DNA from: Brucella tritici
GTDB lineage: Bacteria; Pseudomonadota; Alphaproteobacteria; Rhizobiales; Rhizobiaceae
DNA: 64,000 nucleotides
Reading direction: 5' to 3'
Assembly: GCF_008932295.1 (NCBI RefSeq)
Contig: NZ_WBWA01000001.1
Location: forward strand, 1 to 64,000
The position numbers and the translations under genes are program-made. Position 1 is the stretch's first letter, and each line of letters opens with the position of its first letter. The notes under the pieces were generated by a model. It was not told where the DNA came from. It saw only the letters and a program-made list of their open reading frames with translations, and did not search any database. This document shows, one piece after another, positions 8,634-17,176 of the stretch.

Positions 8634-9592
8634 TAGTTTTCCCCCAGGCGAATACGCGGATCGAGCGCTACGTAAAGGAGGTCAACAAGCAGATTGACGA
8701 TCATGAAGTTGAGGGCGATGAAGAGAATACTGCCCTGCACCAACGCATAATCCCGCTGCAAAATGGCGTCGAGCACCATGCGTCCAAGTCCCGGCAGAGC
8801 ATAGATCTGCTCGACCAGCACAGCCCCGCCCAGAAGGTAACCGAATTCCACACCGCTCAGCGTCACCACAGGGATAAGTGCGTTCGGCAATGCGTGCCGC
8901 CAGACGACAGAGCGCGCCGAAGCTCCCTTGCTGCGAGCGGTGCGAACGTAATCATCGCTGAGAACATCCAGCATGGCCGAACGCGATATGCGTGTGACCG
9001 ATGCAGCAAATGCAAAGCCGAGTGTTATGGCAGGCAAAATCATCTGCAAAAAATTCTGCCACGGGTCGACCCATATAGGCGTGAATTCGCCCATGGTCGG
9101 TAACACACCAAACCCGGCCGACAGAATATAGATAAAGAGGAGGCCCAGAACAAAGCTGGGGGTCGATTGGCCAATCATTGCGAAAATACGGACGGCAAGA
9201 TCGGACATTTTCTCGTTGCGCGTCGCCGCATAGACACCAGCCGGAAGGCCAATGAGCAACGCAATAATCATCGACATCAATGCCAGTTGCAGTGTCAGCG
9301 GGAAGCGTTCCAGAATAACCGTCAAAACCGGCTTTCCGAACGTGACCGAGACACCCAGATTACCTTGCAGCACGTCGCCGAGCCAGCGCCAGTATTGCGT
9401 GGTCCAGCTTTGGTCGATACCAAAGTATTGCGCCAAAGACTGCCGCTGTTCCGGCGTCAGCAGTCCTGCTTCCGTTCCAAGCATAGCCGTGATGGAATCG
9501 CCTGGAACCATACGGATCGCAACGAAGACAAGGATCGACACCCCCAGCATAACCAGAGGAAATGTCAGCAGCCGACGTGTCAGATAATTCAT
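8633..9592 (-). CDS. Peptide-type ABC importer permease (DppB-like)
   Basis: A 319-residue inner-membrane permease of the DppB/OppB class with six predicted membrane segments. It starts with the family hallmark YLTRRLLTFPLVMLGVSIL and FVAIRMVPGDS, and has the EAA-type loop (ARSKGASARSVVWRHALPNA). It pairs with the DppC-like protein to form the channel. A stem-loop separates it from the binding-protein gene upstream, an arrangement that commonly lets the binding protein be made in excess. Confidence 0.93.
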   Translation of the reverse strand: MNYLTRRLLTFPLVMLGVSILVFVAIRMVPGDSITAMLGTEAGLLTPEQRQSLAQYFGIDQSWTTQYWRWLGDVLQGNLGVSVTFGKPVLTVILERFPLTLQLALMSMIIALLIGLPAGVYAATRNEKMSDLAVRIFAMIGQSTPSFVLGLLFIYILSAGFGVLPTMGEFTPIWVDPWQNFLQMILPAITLGFAFAASVTRISRSAMLDVLSDDYVRTARSKGASARSVVWRHALPNALIPVVTLSGVEFGYLLGGAVLVEQIYALPGLGRMVLDAILQRDYALVQGSILFIALNFMIVNLLVDLLYVALDPRIRLGEN

Positions 9593-9634
9593 GTCAGATT
9601 ACTCACGGCCTGCTATCAAGGCAGGCACTGGAAA

Positions 9635-9661
9635 GCCACGCCTCTATATTGAAGACGTGGC
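9635..9661 (-). promoter_or_regulatory. Stem-loop between binding-protein and permease genes
   Basis: Inverted repeat GCCACG (9635-9640) / CGTGGC (9656-9661) in the 82-base gap. There is no following T-run, so it is more likely an RNA-stabilising or attenuating hairpin than a full terminator. Similar hairpins often follow ABC binding-protein genes. Confidence 0.4.
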
Positions 9662-9674
9662 GGATTTCATGACA

Positions 9675-11207
9675 TCACTGCCCGATCTGCAACTTGGTTA
9701 CGCCGAATAGCGAACCGGTAGCGCGAGGCTCAAAACCGATAACGTTCTTCTGGTAGGCAACATAGTTGTTGGCCGTATAGAGCCATATCCACGGAGAAAC
9801 TTCCGTTATGTGTTTTTCGAAGTCGGAGAAGATAACCTTGCGCTTTTCAGGGTCCGTCTCAGTTCTCCCCTTCTGCATCAGATCGTCAAGCGTATCGTCA
9901 ATATACTGCGCGACTTTCTGCAGATTACCGGCTTTTGTCCAATAACGGCCATACATTGTATAGGGATCAGCCGAACCACCGTTAAGCGCCACCGCCATGT
10001 CGAAGTCGCCCTTCAACCACGTATCGACATAGACGTTGAGTTCCATCATGCGGATATCGAGCTTAATGCCGATTTCGGCAAGTTGCGACTGGAGAACCTG
10101 GGCTTCAGCCGCAGCGGTTGCAGGTTCTCCGTTTGCGGCGATAACCGTCGCCGAAAAACCATCCGCATAACCGGCATCCGCCATCAACTTCTTTGCTTTT
10201 TCGACATCGCGCTTGTAGCAGAAAAGCGTGTTCGGATCGCTTGCGTAGGCAGGCATTGTCAGCGGGCCTGTCACCTTGCCTTCGCCGAGCAATGCTGTAT
10301 CCAGCACGTCTTGACGGTCAACGGCACAGGAAATCGCCTGACGCACGGCCAGCTCTGTCATTGGCTTGCGCGAAGGATTGAGCTGGAGGACATGATAGGC
10401 AAGAGCTGGAGTACGCACCAGTTCCAGAGAGCTTTCACGCGGAACCATCGTTGCAACCAGCGGGTCGTTTAGAAATGCAAAGTCGATCTGCTTGGCGCGA
10501 AGCGCCGCGAGAATTGCTGTTTCGTCCGGCAGGACGCTGATGTCGATCCCATCGATCGCTACTTTACCGCCCGCCCAATCGGGATTGGCTTTCAGCACTT
10601 CCTTGGAGTTCGGCTCCCAGCGCTCAAGGATGAATGGGCCTGATCCAACTGCTTTCGTCCCAATATTTCCAGCCTTGATCTCGCTTTCCGGAACGACTGC
10701 CGCATTGATGCTGGCAATGGCTGCCAATAGAGGAACGTCAGGCTGAGAGAGTTTGAAGACGACCGTTTCGGCGTCCGGCGTTTCAATAGCAGCAATGGAA
10801 CCGAAATTGGCACGCGCCACTGCGCCTGTCTTTTCATCCAGAATGCGCTCGAAGGATGCTTTCACATCGGCTGGCGTCACCGACTGACCGTTCTGAAATT
10901 TCGCATTCTTATCGAGCTTGAATGTGAGAACCTTTCCGCCATCGGAAAATTCCCAGCTTTTTGCAATGGCAGGCGCAATCTGAAGGTTGGAATCAAGACG
11001 AACGAGCGGTTCATAGATGAGCTCAAGCAGGCGAATCGATGAAAATGCCGGCTGCTTATGCGGATCGAGACCGGTGGCATCCTGCGACCACGCCATTCGC
11101 AGCGTCGCGGCAAAAGCCGACGAAACACCTAACCCGCCAAAGCTTCCAATGCTCAACGCCAATGCGGCAGCGCCCACAATAAGGCTTTTCTTGAAACTCG
11201 CTCCCAT
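9675..11207 (-). CDS. Periplasmic substrate-binding protein, Dpp/Opp class
   Basis: A 510-residue family 5 solute-binding protein. It opens with a Sec signal peptide (about 33 residues ending SSAFA) and the mature protein begins TLRMAWSQDATGLDPHKQP, the standard opening of dipeptide-binding proteins; later come FTLKLDKNAKF-like and GSGPFILERWEPN segments. I place the start at ATG 11207, which has GAGGGAAG just upstream; an in-frame start at 11267 would only add 20 residues ahead of the signal peptide and overlap murQ. It should capture the cargo in the periplasm. Its position behind murQ, 56 bases apart, argues for a murein-derived ligand. Confidence 0.92.
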   Translation of the reverse strand: MGASFKKSLIVGAAALALSIGSFGGLGVSSAFAATLRMAWSQDATGLDPHKQPAFSSIRLLELIYEPLVRLDSNLQIAPAIAKSWEFSDGGKVLTFKLDKNAKFQNGQSVTPADVKASFERILDEKTGAVARANFGSIAAIETPDAETVVFKLSQPDVPLLAAIASINAAVVPESEIKAGNIGTKAVGSGPFILERWEPNSKEVLKANPDWAGGKVAIDGIDISVLPDETAILAALRAKQIDFAFLNDPLVATMVPRESSLELVRTPALAYHVLQLNPSRKPMTELAVRQAISCAVDRQDVLDTALLGEGKVTGPLTMPAYASDPNTLFCYKRDVEKAKKLMADAGYADGFSATVIAANGEPATAAAEAQVLQSQLAEIGIKLDIRMMELNVYVDTWLKGDFDMAVALNGGSADPYTMYGRYWTKAGNLQKVAQYIDDTLDDLMQKGRTETDPEKRKVIFSDFEKHITEVSPWIWLYTANNYVAYQKNVIGFEPRATGSLFGVTKLQIGQ

Positions 11208-11263
11208 TTTCTTCCCTCGCAAATTACTGCAATACTGATGTCCGACTGCTTCCCCGCTTCGGC

Positions 11264-12187
11264 TCACGCTTTATTGGCATTTATTGCCTGTCTAAGAAAT
11301 CCCCCAGCATCCTTTAATGCCTTTCTTGCCTCATCCACTGGCATTCCAGTGATCGTGATGAGGATTGCAAGCTTGACGTCATTATCCGTCAGAGCGAGAA
11401 CGCGTTTCGCCTCCCCCGCCCCGCATCCGGTTGCCTGCATGACAATTCGCGATGCCCGCGCAACAAGCTTATTGTTGGTGGCACTGACGTCCACCATGAG
11501 GTTCTCGTATGTTTTCCCGATTCGGATCATGCTCGCCGTCGTCAGCATATTAAGAACGAGCTTCTGCGCCGTACCGGACTTAAGGCGTGTTGAGCCTGTC
11601 AGTATTTCAGGTCCGACAACCGGCGATATGGCGATTTCAGCCATGGTCGCAATGGTCGAATCGGGATTGCAGGAGAGCGCCACGGTCGTGGCGCCGATGG
11701 TTGCTGCGTAAGCCAGACCGCCTATCACATAGGGCGTGCGCCCACTGACCGCGATTCCCACAACAACATCGTGTGAAGACAAACCTATGTTGCGTAGGTC
11801 AGATTCCCCAAGCAACGGATCATCTTCTGCCCCTTCGATTGCGTGTTGCAGCGCATCCACGCCACCTGCAATCAGCCCTATCACCATGCCTTCCGGCACG
11901 CTGAAGGTTGGCGGACATTCCGATGCATCGAGAACCCCAAGACGTCCGCTTGTTCCTGCGCCCAAATAAACCAGTCGACCGCCGACCCGAAATGAGTCGA
12001 CAATCTTATCAACGGCTTGCGCGACCTGGGGCAGCACTTGCTCGACGGCGGCGGGAACCAGATGATCTTCATCATTGATACGGCGCACGATAGCAAGGCT
12101 CGACAAGAGATCGATATCCATCGTGCGTGGATTTCGCTCTTCTGAAACCAGCCTATCCAGTTCAGATAACAACGCCTGTTCCGTCAT
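11264..12187 (-). CDS. murQ: N-acetylmuramic acid 6-phosphate etherase
   Basis: A 307-residue SIS-fold enzyme that removes the lactyl group of MurNAc-6-phosphate, giving GlcNAc-6-phosphate and D-lactate. The substrate signature [20 protein letters not shown] contains the catalytic glutamate, followed by IAGG and the [15 protein letters not shown] sugar-phosphate loop. The N-terminal [14 protein letters not shown] is typical of MurQ. ATG 12187 is preferred; a TTG at 12217 would add ten unconserved residues and has an AAGG nine bases upstream. Two operator-like palindromes lie in the 100 bases ahead of the gene, so it may have its own promoter inside the operon. It takes the product of AnmK from the same operon. 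Confidence 0.95.
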   Translation of the reverse strand: MTEQALLSELDRLVSEERNPRTMDIDLLSSLAIVRRINDEDHLVPAAVEQVLPQVAQAVDKIVDSFRVGGRLVYLGAGTSGRLGVLDASECPPTFSVPEGMVIGLIAGGVDALQHAIEGAEDDPLLGESDLRNIGLSSHDVVVGIAVSGRTPYVIGGLAYAATIGATTVALSCNPDSTIATMAEIAISPVVGPEILTGSTRLKSGTAQKLVLNMLTTASMIRIGKTYENLMVDVSATNNKLVARASRIVMQATGCGAGEAKRVLALTDNDVKLAILITITGMPVDEARKALKDAGGFLRQAINANKA

Positions 12188-12247
12188 GCCTCTGCCTGCT
12201 TGTCGAGCAACGTTCAAAGCGCGCTGCCTTATGGTTAATAAATTTTA

Positions 12248-12294
12248 GGATTATAAATTCCAGCAGTCAATCAAAATTAGGAATAATTTATTCC
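12248..12294 (-). promoter_or_regulatory. Predicted tandem MurR/RpiR operator and promoter ahead of murQ
   Basis: A perfect palindrome GGAATAATTTATTCC (12280-12294) has the same form GGAAT-N5-ATTCC as the site at 14501-14515. A degraded copy (minus strand GGAATTTATAATCC, 12248-12261) lies with its centre about 32 bases, three helical turns, away and contains a TATAAT -10-like hexamer. The upstream site overlaps the stop codon of the kinase gene. Binding by the regulator encoded at 14594 is inferred. Confidence 0.6.
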
Positions 12295-13187
12295 GTATTC
12301 GCAGAGGCCATGTTTCGAGCGAGAATGATCGCGCCGGAAACAGCATCGCCATCGGCAGGCTTCAACCGCCTGCGGACATCGGGCGCCAACCACGGTTCTA
12401 GTGGGGTCGCAAGTCCGCCAAGCAATGTGACGCGCGGTGCTCCCTTTTCGAAAAGCGCACGCACAATGGTATCGATGTGGCTCGCAGCCGTCTGGACGAT
12501 CCGACGTGCCGCCGCATCTCCCTGGTCTGCATGACGCATGACCATGGGTGCCAGAGACGCATATTCCGTAGCTGTTGCTTGGTCCATCCACGCCACAGCT
12601 TCCATCGGGGTCTGATTAAAACGGTCCATGACCTCGTTGAGGAGCGGCGTACGCTCTATTCGGTCATCATGGGCCTGAAGCGCCTGCTGAATTGCTGACA
12701 GCCCGAGAAAGGCACCGCTGCCCTCGTCTGAAATTGGAAAGCCATAACCGCCGACACGAATGTCAGTGCCATTCACGAAGCCAAGGCCAATTGATCCGGT
12801 CCCAGCAATAACGATAGCCCCGTCATTACCCGAATGCGCACCGAGACAAGCGCCTTTACCGTCGCTTATGAAATGAATGCTCGAAAAGGGATGCTGTATA
12901 GCCTGAAGTGCTTCGATCGCACCTTGCCTGCCTATGCCCGCCAGCCCAATACCTGCATGCGTTCGGGTCAGTTCTTCAGCCCCCAGACCTGCCTCGCTGA
13001 TCGCTGCGTCAAACGCGCGCGCAATGGATTCCCATGCCTTGTCTATCCCGAGCCGTGTAGTCGCCGGGCCAGACAATCCTTGTCCCAGCACGTTGCCGGT
13101 CTCATCTTCCAACCGGGCTCGACAGCCCGTACCGCCGCCATCTACGCCAAGATAGAACTGATTTTTCCCAACCCTGTCCGACATCAT
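12288..13187 (-). CDS. BadF/BadG-type N-acetyl sugar kinase (GlcNAc or MurNAc kinase)
   Basis: A 299-residue kinase of the BadF/BadG/BcrA/BcrD ATPase superfamily, which includes N-acetylglucosamine kinases and the clostridial MurNAc/GlcNAc kinase MurK. The phosphate-1 loop YLGVDGGGTGCRARL lies near the N-terminus, then GLAGIGR, the phosphate-2 region VIAGTGSIGLGF and the GYGFPISDEGSGAFLGL block characteristic of GlcNAc kinases. In this operon it most likely phosphorylates GlcNAc or MurNAc freed from recycled murein. Its start (ATG 13187, or the adjacent ATG 13184) overlaps the TGA of the murA-like gene, so translation is coupled. Exact sugar specificity is open. Confidence 0.85.
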   Translation of the reverse strand: MMSDRVGKNQFYLGVDGGGTGCRARLEDETGNVLGQGLSGPATTRLGIDKAWESIARAFDAAISEAGLGAEELTRTHAGIGLAGIGRQGAIEALQAIQHPFSSIHFISDGKGACLGAHSGNDGAIVIAGTGSIGLGFVNGTDIRVGGYGFPISDEGSGAFLGLSAIQQALQAHDDRIERTPLLNEVMDRFNQTPMEAVAWMDQATATEYASLAPMVMRHADQGDAAARRIVQTAASHIDTIVRALFEKGAPRVTLLGGLATPLEPWLAPDVRRRLKPADGDAVSGAIILARNMASANTE

Positions 13188-14440
13188 TCTGAGAGCCGTT
13201 CTATATCTGCACCGCAAAGTTTCAGTTTGCGGTCAAGCTGTTCATACCCGCGATCCAGATGATAGATGCGATTAACAACAGTTTCTCCCTCGGCAACCAG
13301 TGCTGCGAGAACAAGCGACACGGACGCCCGCAAATCCGTTGCCATGACTTGTGCGCCATGCAGCGGGCGCCCGCCACGTACCAGAGCAGTTGTTCCCTGC
13401 AGTTTGATGTCAGCGCCAAGCCGCATCAGTTCCGGCACATGCATGAACCGGCTTTCGAACACTGTCTCGCGAATGAGCGATGCTCCTTCGGCACAAGCTG
13501 CCAACGCCATGAACTGGGCCTGCAAATCGGTAGGGAATCCGGGATAGGGTTCGGTCGTCAAATCAGCGCCACGCAAGGCGCCATTACGCGAAATAACCAG
13601 ACCGCGGTCGCTCGGCCATACACTGACGCCCATAGTTTCAAGCATTTGCACAACAGAAGCGAGATGCTCAAGACGAGCATGCGTCAATTCGAGCGTGCCG
13701 CCGGTAATCGCCGCAGCAACTGCATAAGTTCCGGCTTCGATACGATCCGGTATGCCGTGATGGCGTGCAGGACGCCAAGATGTATCGCCCTGAATCAGAA
13801 TGCGATGCGTACCCGCCCCTTCAGTCTGCGCGCCCATGGCCCCAAGACACGCTGCAAGGTCAGCAATTTCCGGCTCACGGGCTGCGTTCAATATTTCTGT
13901 CTCGCCGCGAGCGGAGGTCGCCGCCATCATCGCTGTCGCCGTCGCGCCAACGGACGGTGCGGGCAATACAATCCGGCTTCCGATCAGGCCGCTATCGGTC
14001 GAAGCAACGATCCAGCCGCGATCAATGGAAACATCTGCGCCAAGTGTGGAGAGCGCTTTCAAGTGCATATCGACAGGCCGCGCGCCAATGGCGCATCCGC
14101 CCGGCAAGGAAACACGAACTTTACCCAGTCTCGCCAACAAAGGTGCCAGCACCAGAACCGTCGCACGCATTCGCCTCACAGTGTCATAAGGCGTTTCTCC
14201 TTCGACAAGTTCAGTGGCGGCAATTGTCGTCGAATGCGGCGCGCGGGAGACCTGTGCCCCATGCGACTGCACGACATTGAGCATGTTTTCAACATCACTC
14301 ACCGCTGGAAGGTTAGTAAGTTCAACGGGGTGGGGACTTAGCAGGGAAGCCGCGATCTGAGGCAGCGCAGCATTTTTCGCCCCGGAGATATTGACCGCTC
14401 CCTGTAGCGCTCGTCCACCGACAATTCGCAATCGTTCCAT
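13184..14440 (-). CDS. murA: UDP-N-acetylglucosamine 1-carboxyvinyltransferase (MurA family, probable paralogue)
   Basis: A 418-residue member of the EPSP synthase/MurA fold that transfers enolpyruvate from PEP to UDP-GlcNAc, the first committed step of peptidoglycan synthesis. Catalytic features are intact: Lys22 in SGAKNA, Cys116 in the loop PGGCAIGARPVDMH (so fosfomycin-sensitive in principle), the Asp in EPYPGFPTDLQAQF and the Arg in ATDLRASVSLVLAAL. It is the first gene of the recycling operon, which is unusual for the housekeeping enzyme; I infer a second, recycling-linked copy, but the window cannot show whether another murA exists. An operator-like palindrome lies 60 bases ahead of the start. 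Confidence 0.9.
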   Translation of the reverse strand: MERLRIVGGRALQGAVNISGAKNAALPQIAASLLSPHPVELTNLPAVSDVENMLNVVQSHGAQVSRAPHSTTIAATELVEGETPYDTVRRMRATVLVLAPLLARLGKVRVSLPGGCAIGARPVDMHLKALSTLGADVSIDRGWIVASTDSGLIGSRIVLPAPSVGATATAMMAATSARGETEILNAAREPEIADLAACLGAMGAQTEGAGTHRILIQGDTSWRPARHHGIPDRIEAGTYAVAAAITGGTLELTHARLEHLASVVQMLETMGVSVWPSDRGLVISRNGALRGADLTTEPYPGFPTDLQAQFMALAACAEGASLIRETVFESRFMHVPELMRLGADIKLQGTTALVRGGRPLHGAQVMATDLRASVSLVLAALVAEGETVVNRIYHLDRGYEQLDRKLKLCGADIERLSE

Positions 14441-14498
14441 GTCTCTCCACCATGTACCATCTTGTGGATAGTTAGCTCATTCCGTAAATTTTAAAAGA

Positions 14499-14517
14499 TT
14501 GGAATTTTATATTCCAA
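14499..14517. promoter_or_regulatory. Predicted MurR/RpiR operator between murA and the regulator
   Basis: Perfect inverted repeat TTGGAAT / ATTCCAA with a five-base A/T spacer. The core GGAAT-N5-ATTCC (14501-14515) is shared with the site ahead of murQ (12280-12294). It lies in the divergent 153-base gap and could control both the regulator and the nine-gene operon. Confidence 0.65.
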
Positions 14518-14593
14518 ATCAATTTCGGTTGTCTTATGAGGCAAGGCAATCGAATATCGAGCCTTCCGACGCCGGAATGGGGATTAATCGCGC

Positions 14594-15442
14594 ATGTCGA
14601 TCCTACAGAAGATCAACGCCAAACTGAACGAGCTGACCGTTGCAGACCGAAAGATCGGCCAGTTCATCGTCGATCATCCAGAACAGGTATTGAAGCTTTC
14701 CTCTTCCGCGCTCGCGGTCGAGACCGGCCGCAGTCAATCCAGCGTCGTCAAATTCAGCCAGAAGTTCGGTTTTGACGGCTATCAGGAACTTAAACTCGCG
14801 GTCAGCGAGGCTCGGGCCAAGGAATGGCAGGTTCCGGCAGGCATGGTCCACGGCAGCATCGAAACCAGTGACAGCTATATTACGGTTCTGCAAAAGCTGA
14901 TCGGCAGCAAGCTGCAATCCATGCAGCAGACGATTTCCGTCAACAATGAACAAGGTATCGACGGCGCATTGCAAGCGCTGATCAGCGCCCGGCGCATTCA
15001 TCTCGCCGGCGTTGGCGCATCGTCACTCGTTGCGCGTGATTTTTCCTACAAGCTGATGAAGCTTGGGCGCAATGTGATGCACGACAGCGATAGCCATATC
15101 CAGATGGCCAATGTTTCCACATTGCATGAGGGCGACGTTCTGTTTGCCCTTTCCTATTCGGGAACGAGCATCGAAACCCTTCGCATCGCCGAGCAGGCCA
15201 AGAAGTGGGGAGCAACCGTGATCGCTGTTACAGGCCTCAACGAAAACCCGCTCAACAAGATCGCTGATATTCGTCTATATACAGTTGCCGATGAAGAACG
15301 GGTGCGCTCATCGTCAATCACGGCACGCGATGCACAACTGGTTCTGACGGACTTACTCTTTATCCTGTTGTTTCAACGGCAACAGGATGCGAACGATTAT
15401 GTGCATAAGAGCGAAGCCGCAGTGTCTTCGTTGAAAATATGA
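14594..15442 (+). CDS. RpiR/MurR family transcriptional regulator
   Basis: A 282-residue regulator with an N-terminal RpiR-type helix-turn-helix (about residues 1-77; the AVETGRSQSSVVKFSQKFGF segment is the recognition region) and a C-terminal SIS domain (about 120-255, with GVGASSLVARD and FALSYSGTSIETL binding the sugar phosphate). It is divergent to the murA-anmK operon. By analogy with E. coli MurR, which senses MurNAc-6-phosphate, it probably represses the operon until that AnmK product appears. No repressor versus activator role can be proven from sequence. Confidence 0.88.
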   Translation: MSILQKINAKLNELTVADRKIGQFIVDHPEQVLKLSSSALAVETGRSQSSVVKFSQKFGFDGYQELKLAVSEARAKEWQVPAGMVHGSIETSDSYITVLQKLIGSKLQSMQQTISVNNEQGIDGALQALISARRIHLAGVGASSLVARDFSYKLMKLGRNVMHDSDSHIQMANVSTLHEGDVLFALSYSGTSIETLRIAEQAKKWGATVIAVTGLNENPLNKIADIRLYTVADEERVRSSSITARDAQLVLTDLLFILLFQRQQDANDYVHKSEAAVSSLKI

Positions 15443-15451
15443 GCAGCAAGA

Positions 15452-15646
15452 TCAATCAATAATGGCGGCAGCGGCCAGGCTAGCGAAGGCAGCAACGAGC
15501 GCTACTGCGACAGCACCAACTTTCGTGAAGAGATTAAACATATCACCAGGCGTTTCACGGTTAGACATGTTGAGATAGACCAGCGCCGCAACGATGATAA
15601 CAATCGAAAAACCGAAAGCGGAAACCCACTGCCACAACTCAGGCAT
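15452..15646 (-). CDS. Small two-helix membrane protein
   Basis: A 64-residue protein not recognised by name. Residues 8-25 (SAFGFSIVIIVAALVYLN) and 43-62 form two membrane helices joined by a short polar loop; the protein should sit in the inner membrane as a hairpin. ATG 15646 is preceded by GAGG with a normal five-base spacing, which supports it as a real gene. It converges on the murR-like gene, with only 9 bases between their stops. Function unknown. Confidence 0.6.
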   Translation of the reverse strand: MPELWQWVSAFGFSIVIIVAALVYLNMSNRETPGDMFNLFTKVGAVAVALVAAFASLAAAAIID

Positions 15647-16019
15647 GAAACCTCACAGACGCTAAAGTCATTTTTGAAACTACGACCTTTTACCGAAACT
15701 TTGTTACCGCAGTGTGACCTCACCTAATGAGTTCAATTCCGGCTCGCAATGTGCCACGAAGAAAACGGACTGATTATCATCACTTTGTGATCGTGCACTC
15801 ACTCAGACAGTCCAGGCAACGGCCTCGCCGTTATCCCACAAAAGTCCCCTTGAATGGTGCCTTGTGTCGTGTTTCGCAGATCAGCCTTGCCGTCCTGAAC
15901 TTTTGAACGCAATAGCGGAGAGATGGCTTTCAGATAGCCAAAGCCGTGATATATCTGCCCAGAAGCAAGCTGCGTTCGGACGCAGGCTTTGCCAGAAACA
16001 AATCACAAAGGTATGCATT
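15647..16019. other. Intergenic region, no gene seen
   Basis: About 370 bases between the divergent 64-residue protein and the M24 peptidase. The frame of the peptidase is open upstream to 15864, but that extension lacks family similarity and a ribosome binding site, so I leave it non-coding. No other reading frame or RNA structure was recognised. Confidence 0.5.
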
Positions 16020-17162
16020 ATGACTTCACCGTCATCTCCTCCACGCATCGAACAGGCAGAACGTCTTGAACGATTGGCATTGTTGCAAGGCAAGTTGAGA
16101 GAGCGCGGGATTGGCGGGCTTCTGCTCGGGCCAACAGCAAGTTTGCGTTATTATACCGGGCTTGTCTGGCACATCAGCGAACGTTTTCTGGGCGCCCTCG
16201 TCACACCGTCGGAAGTCATTTATATCGTTCCCGGCTTTGAACAAAGCCGTGTCGAGAGCCTGCCGCATCTGCCAGGGGAAATCCGCGTATGGCAGGAAGA
16301 AGAAAGTAGCGCTGAACTGATAGCGTCACTCATTCCGGCAAGCGCTACACTTGCTGTAGATGATGCCGTGCCGCTGTTCGTCTATAATGCCCTTAAACAC
16401 GAAATCTCGCCGGAGCGCTTGCTTGACGGCGGCGAACTGATCCGTGAGCAGCGCATCTGCAAGTCGGACAATGAAATCGCAATCATCCAGTACGCGATGG
16501 ATTTGACGCTTGAAGTCCATCGCCGCGCACATGCATTGATAAAGCCCGGCATCGCCGCAAGCGAAGTGGTGCGCTTTATCGATGAACAGCACCGTGCCCT
16601 CGGCGCTACTGGCGGTTCGACTTTCTGCATTGTCTCTTTCGGCGCAGCGACCTCGCTGCCGCATGGTGCAGATGGAGAACAGTTCTATCAGCACGGTGAC
16701 GTTATTCTTGTCGATACCGGATGCCGTATCGATGGCTACCACTCCGATCTTACGCGTACCTACATGCTGGAAGAGCCAAGCGCAGAGTTTTCACGCATTT
16801 GGGCAATCGAACGTGAAGCGCAGCAAGCCGTTTTTGATGCGGCAAAGCTTGGTGCGGCCTGTTCAACCCTTGACGATGCGGCACGCGCTACACTCGTGAA
16901 GCATGGACTGGGACCAGATTACGCTTTGCCAGGCCTTCCGCATCGCGCCGGTCATGGCCTTGGTCTGGAAATTCACGAGGTCCCATACATCGTTCGCGGG
17001 AATTCACTCCCGCTCGCTGAAGGCATGTGCTTTTCCAACGAACCGATGATCGTGGTCCCGGACCAGTTCGGTATTCGTCTGGAAGACCATATCCATATGA
17101 CGGCGACCGGACCGAAATGGTTTACCCAGCCAGCGAAAGGCCCAACCGAACCTTTCGCATAA
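16020..17162 (+). CDS. M24 family Xaa-Pro aminopeptidase-like protein
   Basis: A 380-residue member of the pita-bread metallopeptidase family. An N-terminal creatinase-type domain (about residues 15-145) precedes the catalytic domain. The dinuclear metal ligands are all visible: Asp in LVDTGCRIDG and in YHSDLTRTY, His in RAGHGLGLEIHE, Glu in FSNEPMIV and in RLEDHIHM. Family members remove the first residue before proline or split related amides, in the cytoplasm. ATG 16020 is chosen because AAGG sits eight bases ahead and homologous sequence begins there. It stands alone and ends 14 bases from the convergent ubiX stop. Natural substrate unknown. Confidence 0.88.
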   Translation: MTSPSSPPRIEQAERLERLALLQGKLRERGIGGLLLGPTASLRYYTGLVWHISERFLGALVTPSEVIYIVPGFEQSRVESLPHLPGEIRVWQEEESSAELIASLIPASATLAVDDAVPLFVYNALKHEISPERLLDGGELIREQRICKSDNEIAIIQYAMDLTLEVHRRAHALIKPGIAASEVVRFIDEQHRALGATGGSTFCIVSFGAATSLPHGADGEQFYQHGDVILVDTGCRIDGYHSDLTRTYMLEEPSAEFSRIWAIEREAQQAVFDAAKLGAACSTLDDAARATLVKHGLGPDYALPGLPHRAGHGLGLEIHEVPYIVRGNSLPLAEGMCFSNEPMIVVPDQFGIRLEDHIHMTATGPKWFTQPAKGPTEPFA

Positions 17163-17176
17163 TGCCACCACTGCTG

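Noticed and set aside
13259..14341. 360-codon open frame antisense to the murA-like gene
   Set aside because: Shadow frame; the murA-like strand has all catalytic motifs.
15864..16019. 52-codon N-terminal extension of the M24 peptidase
   Set aside because: No ribosome binding site and no family similarity; ATG 16020 has AAGG at proper distance.
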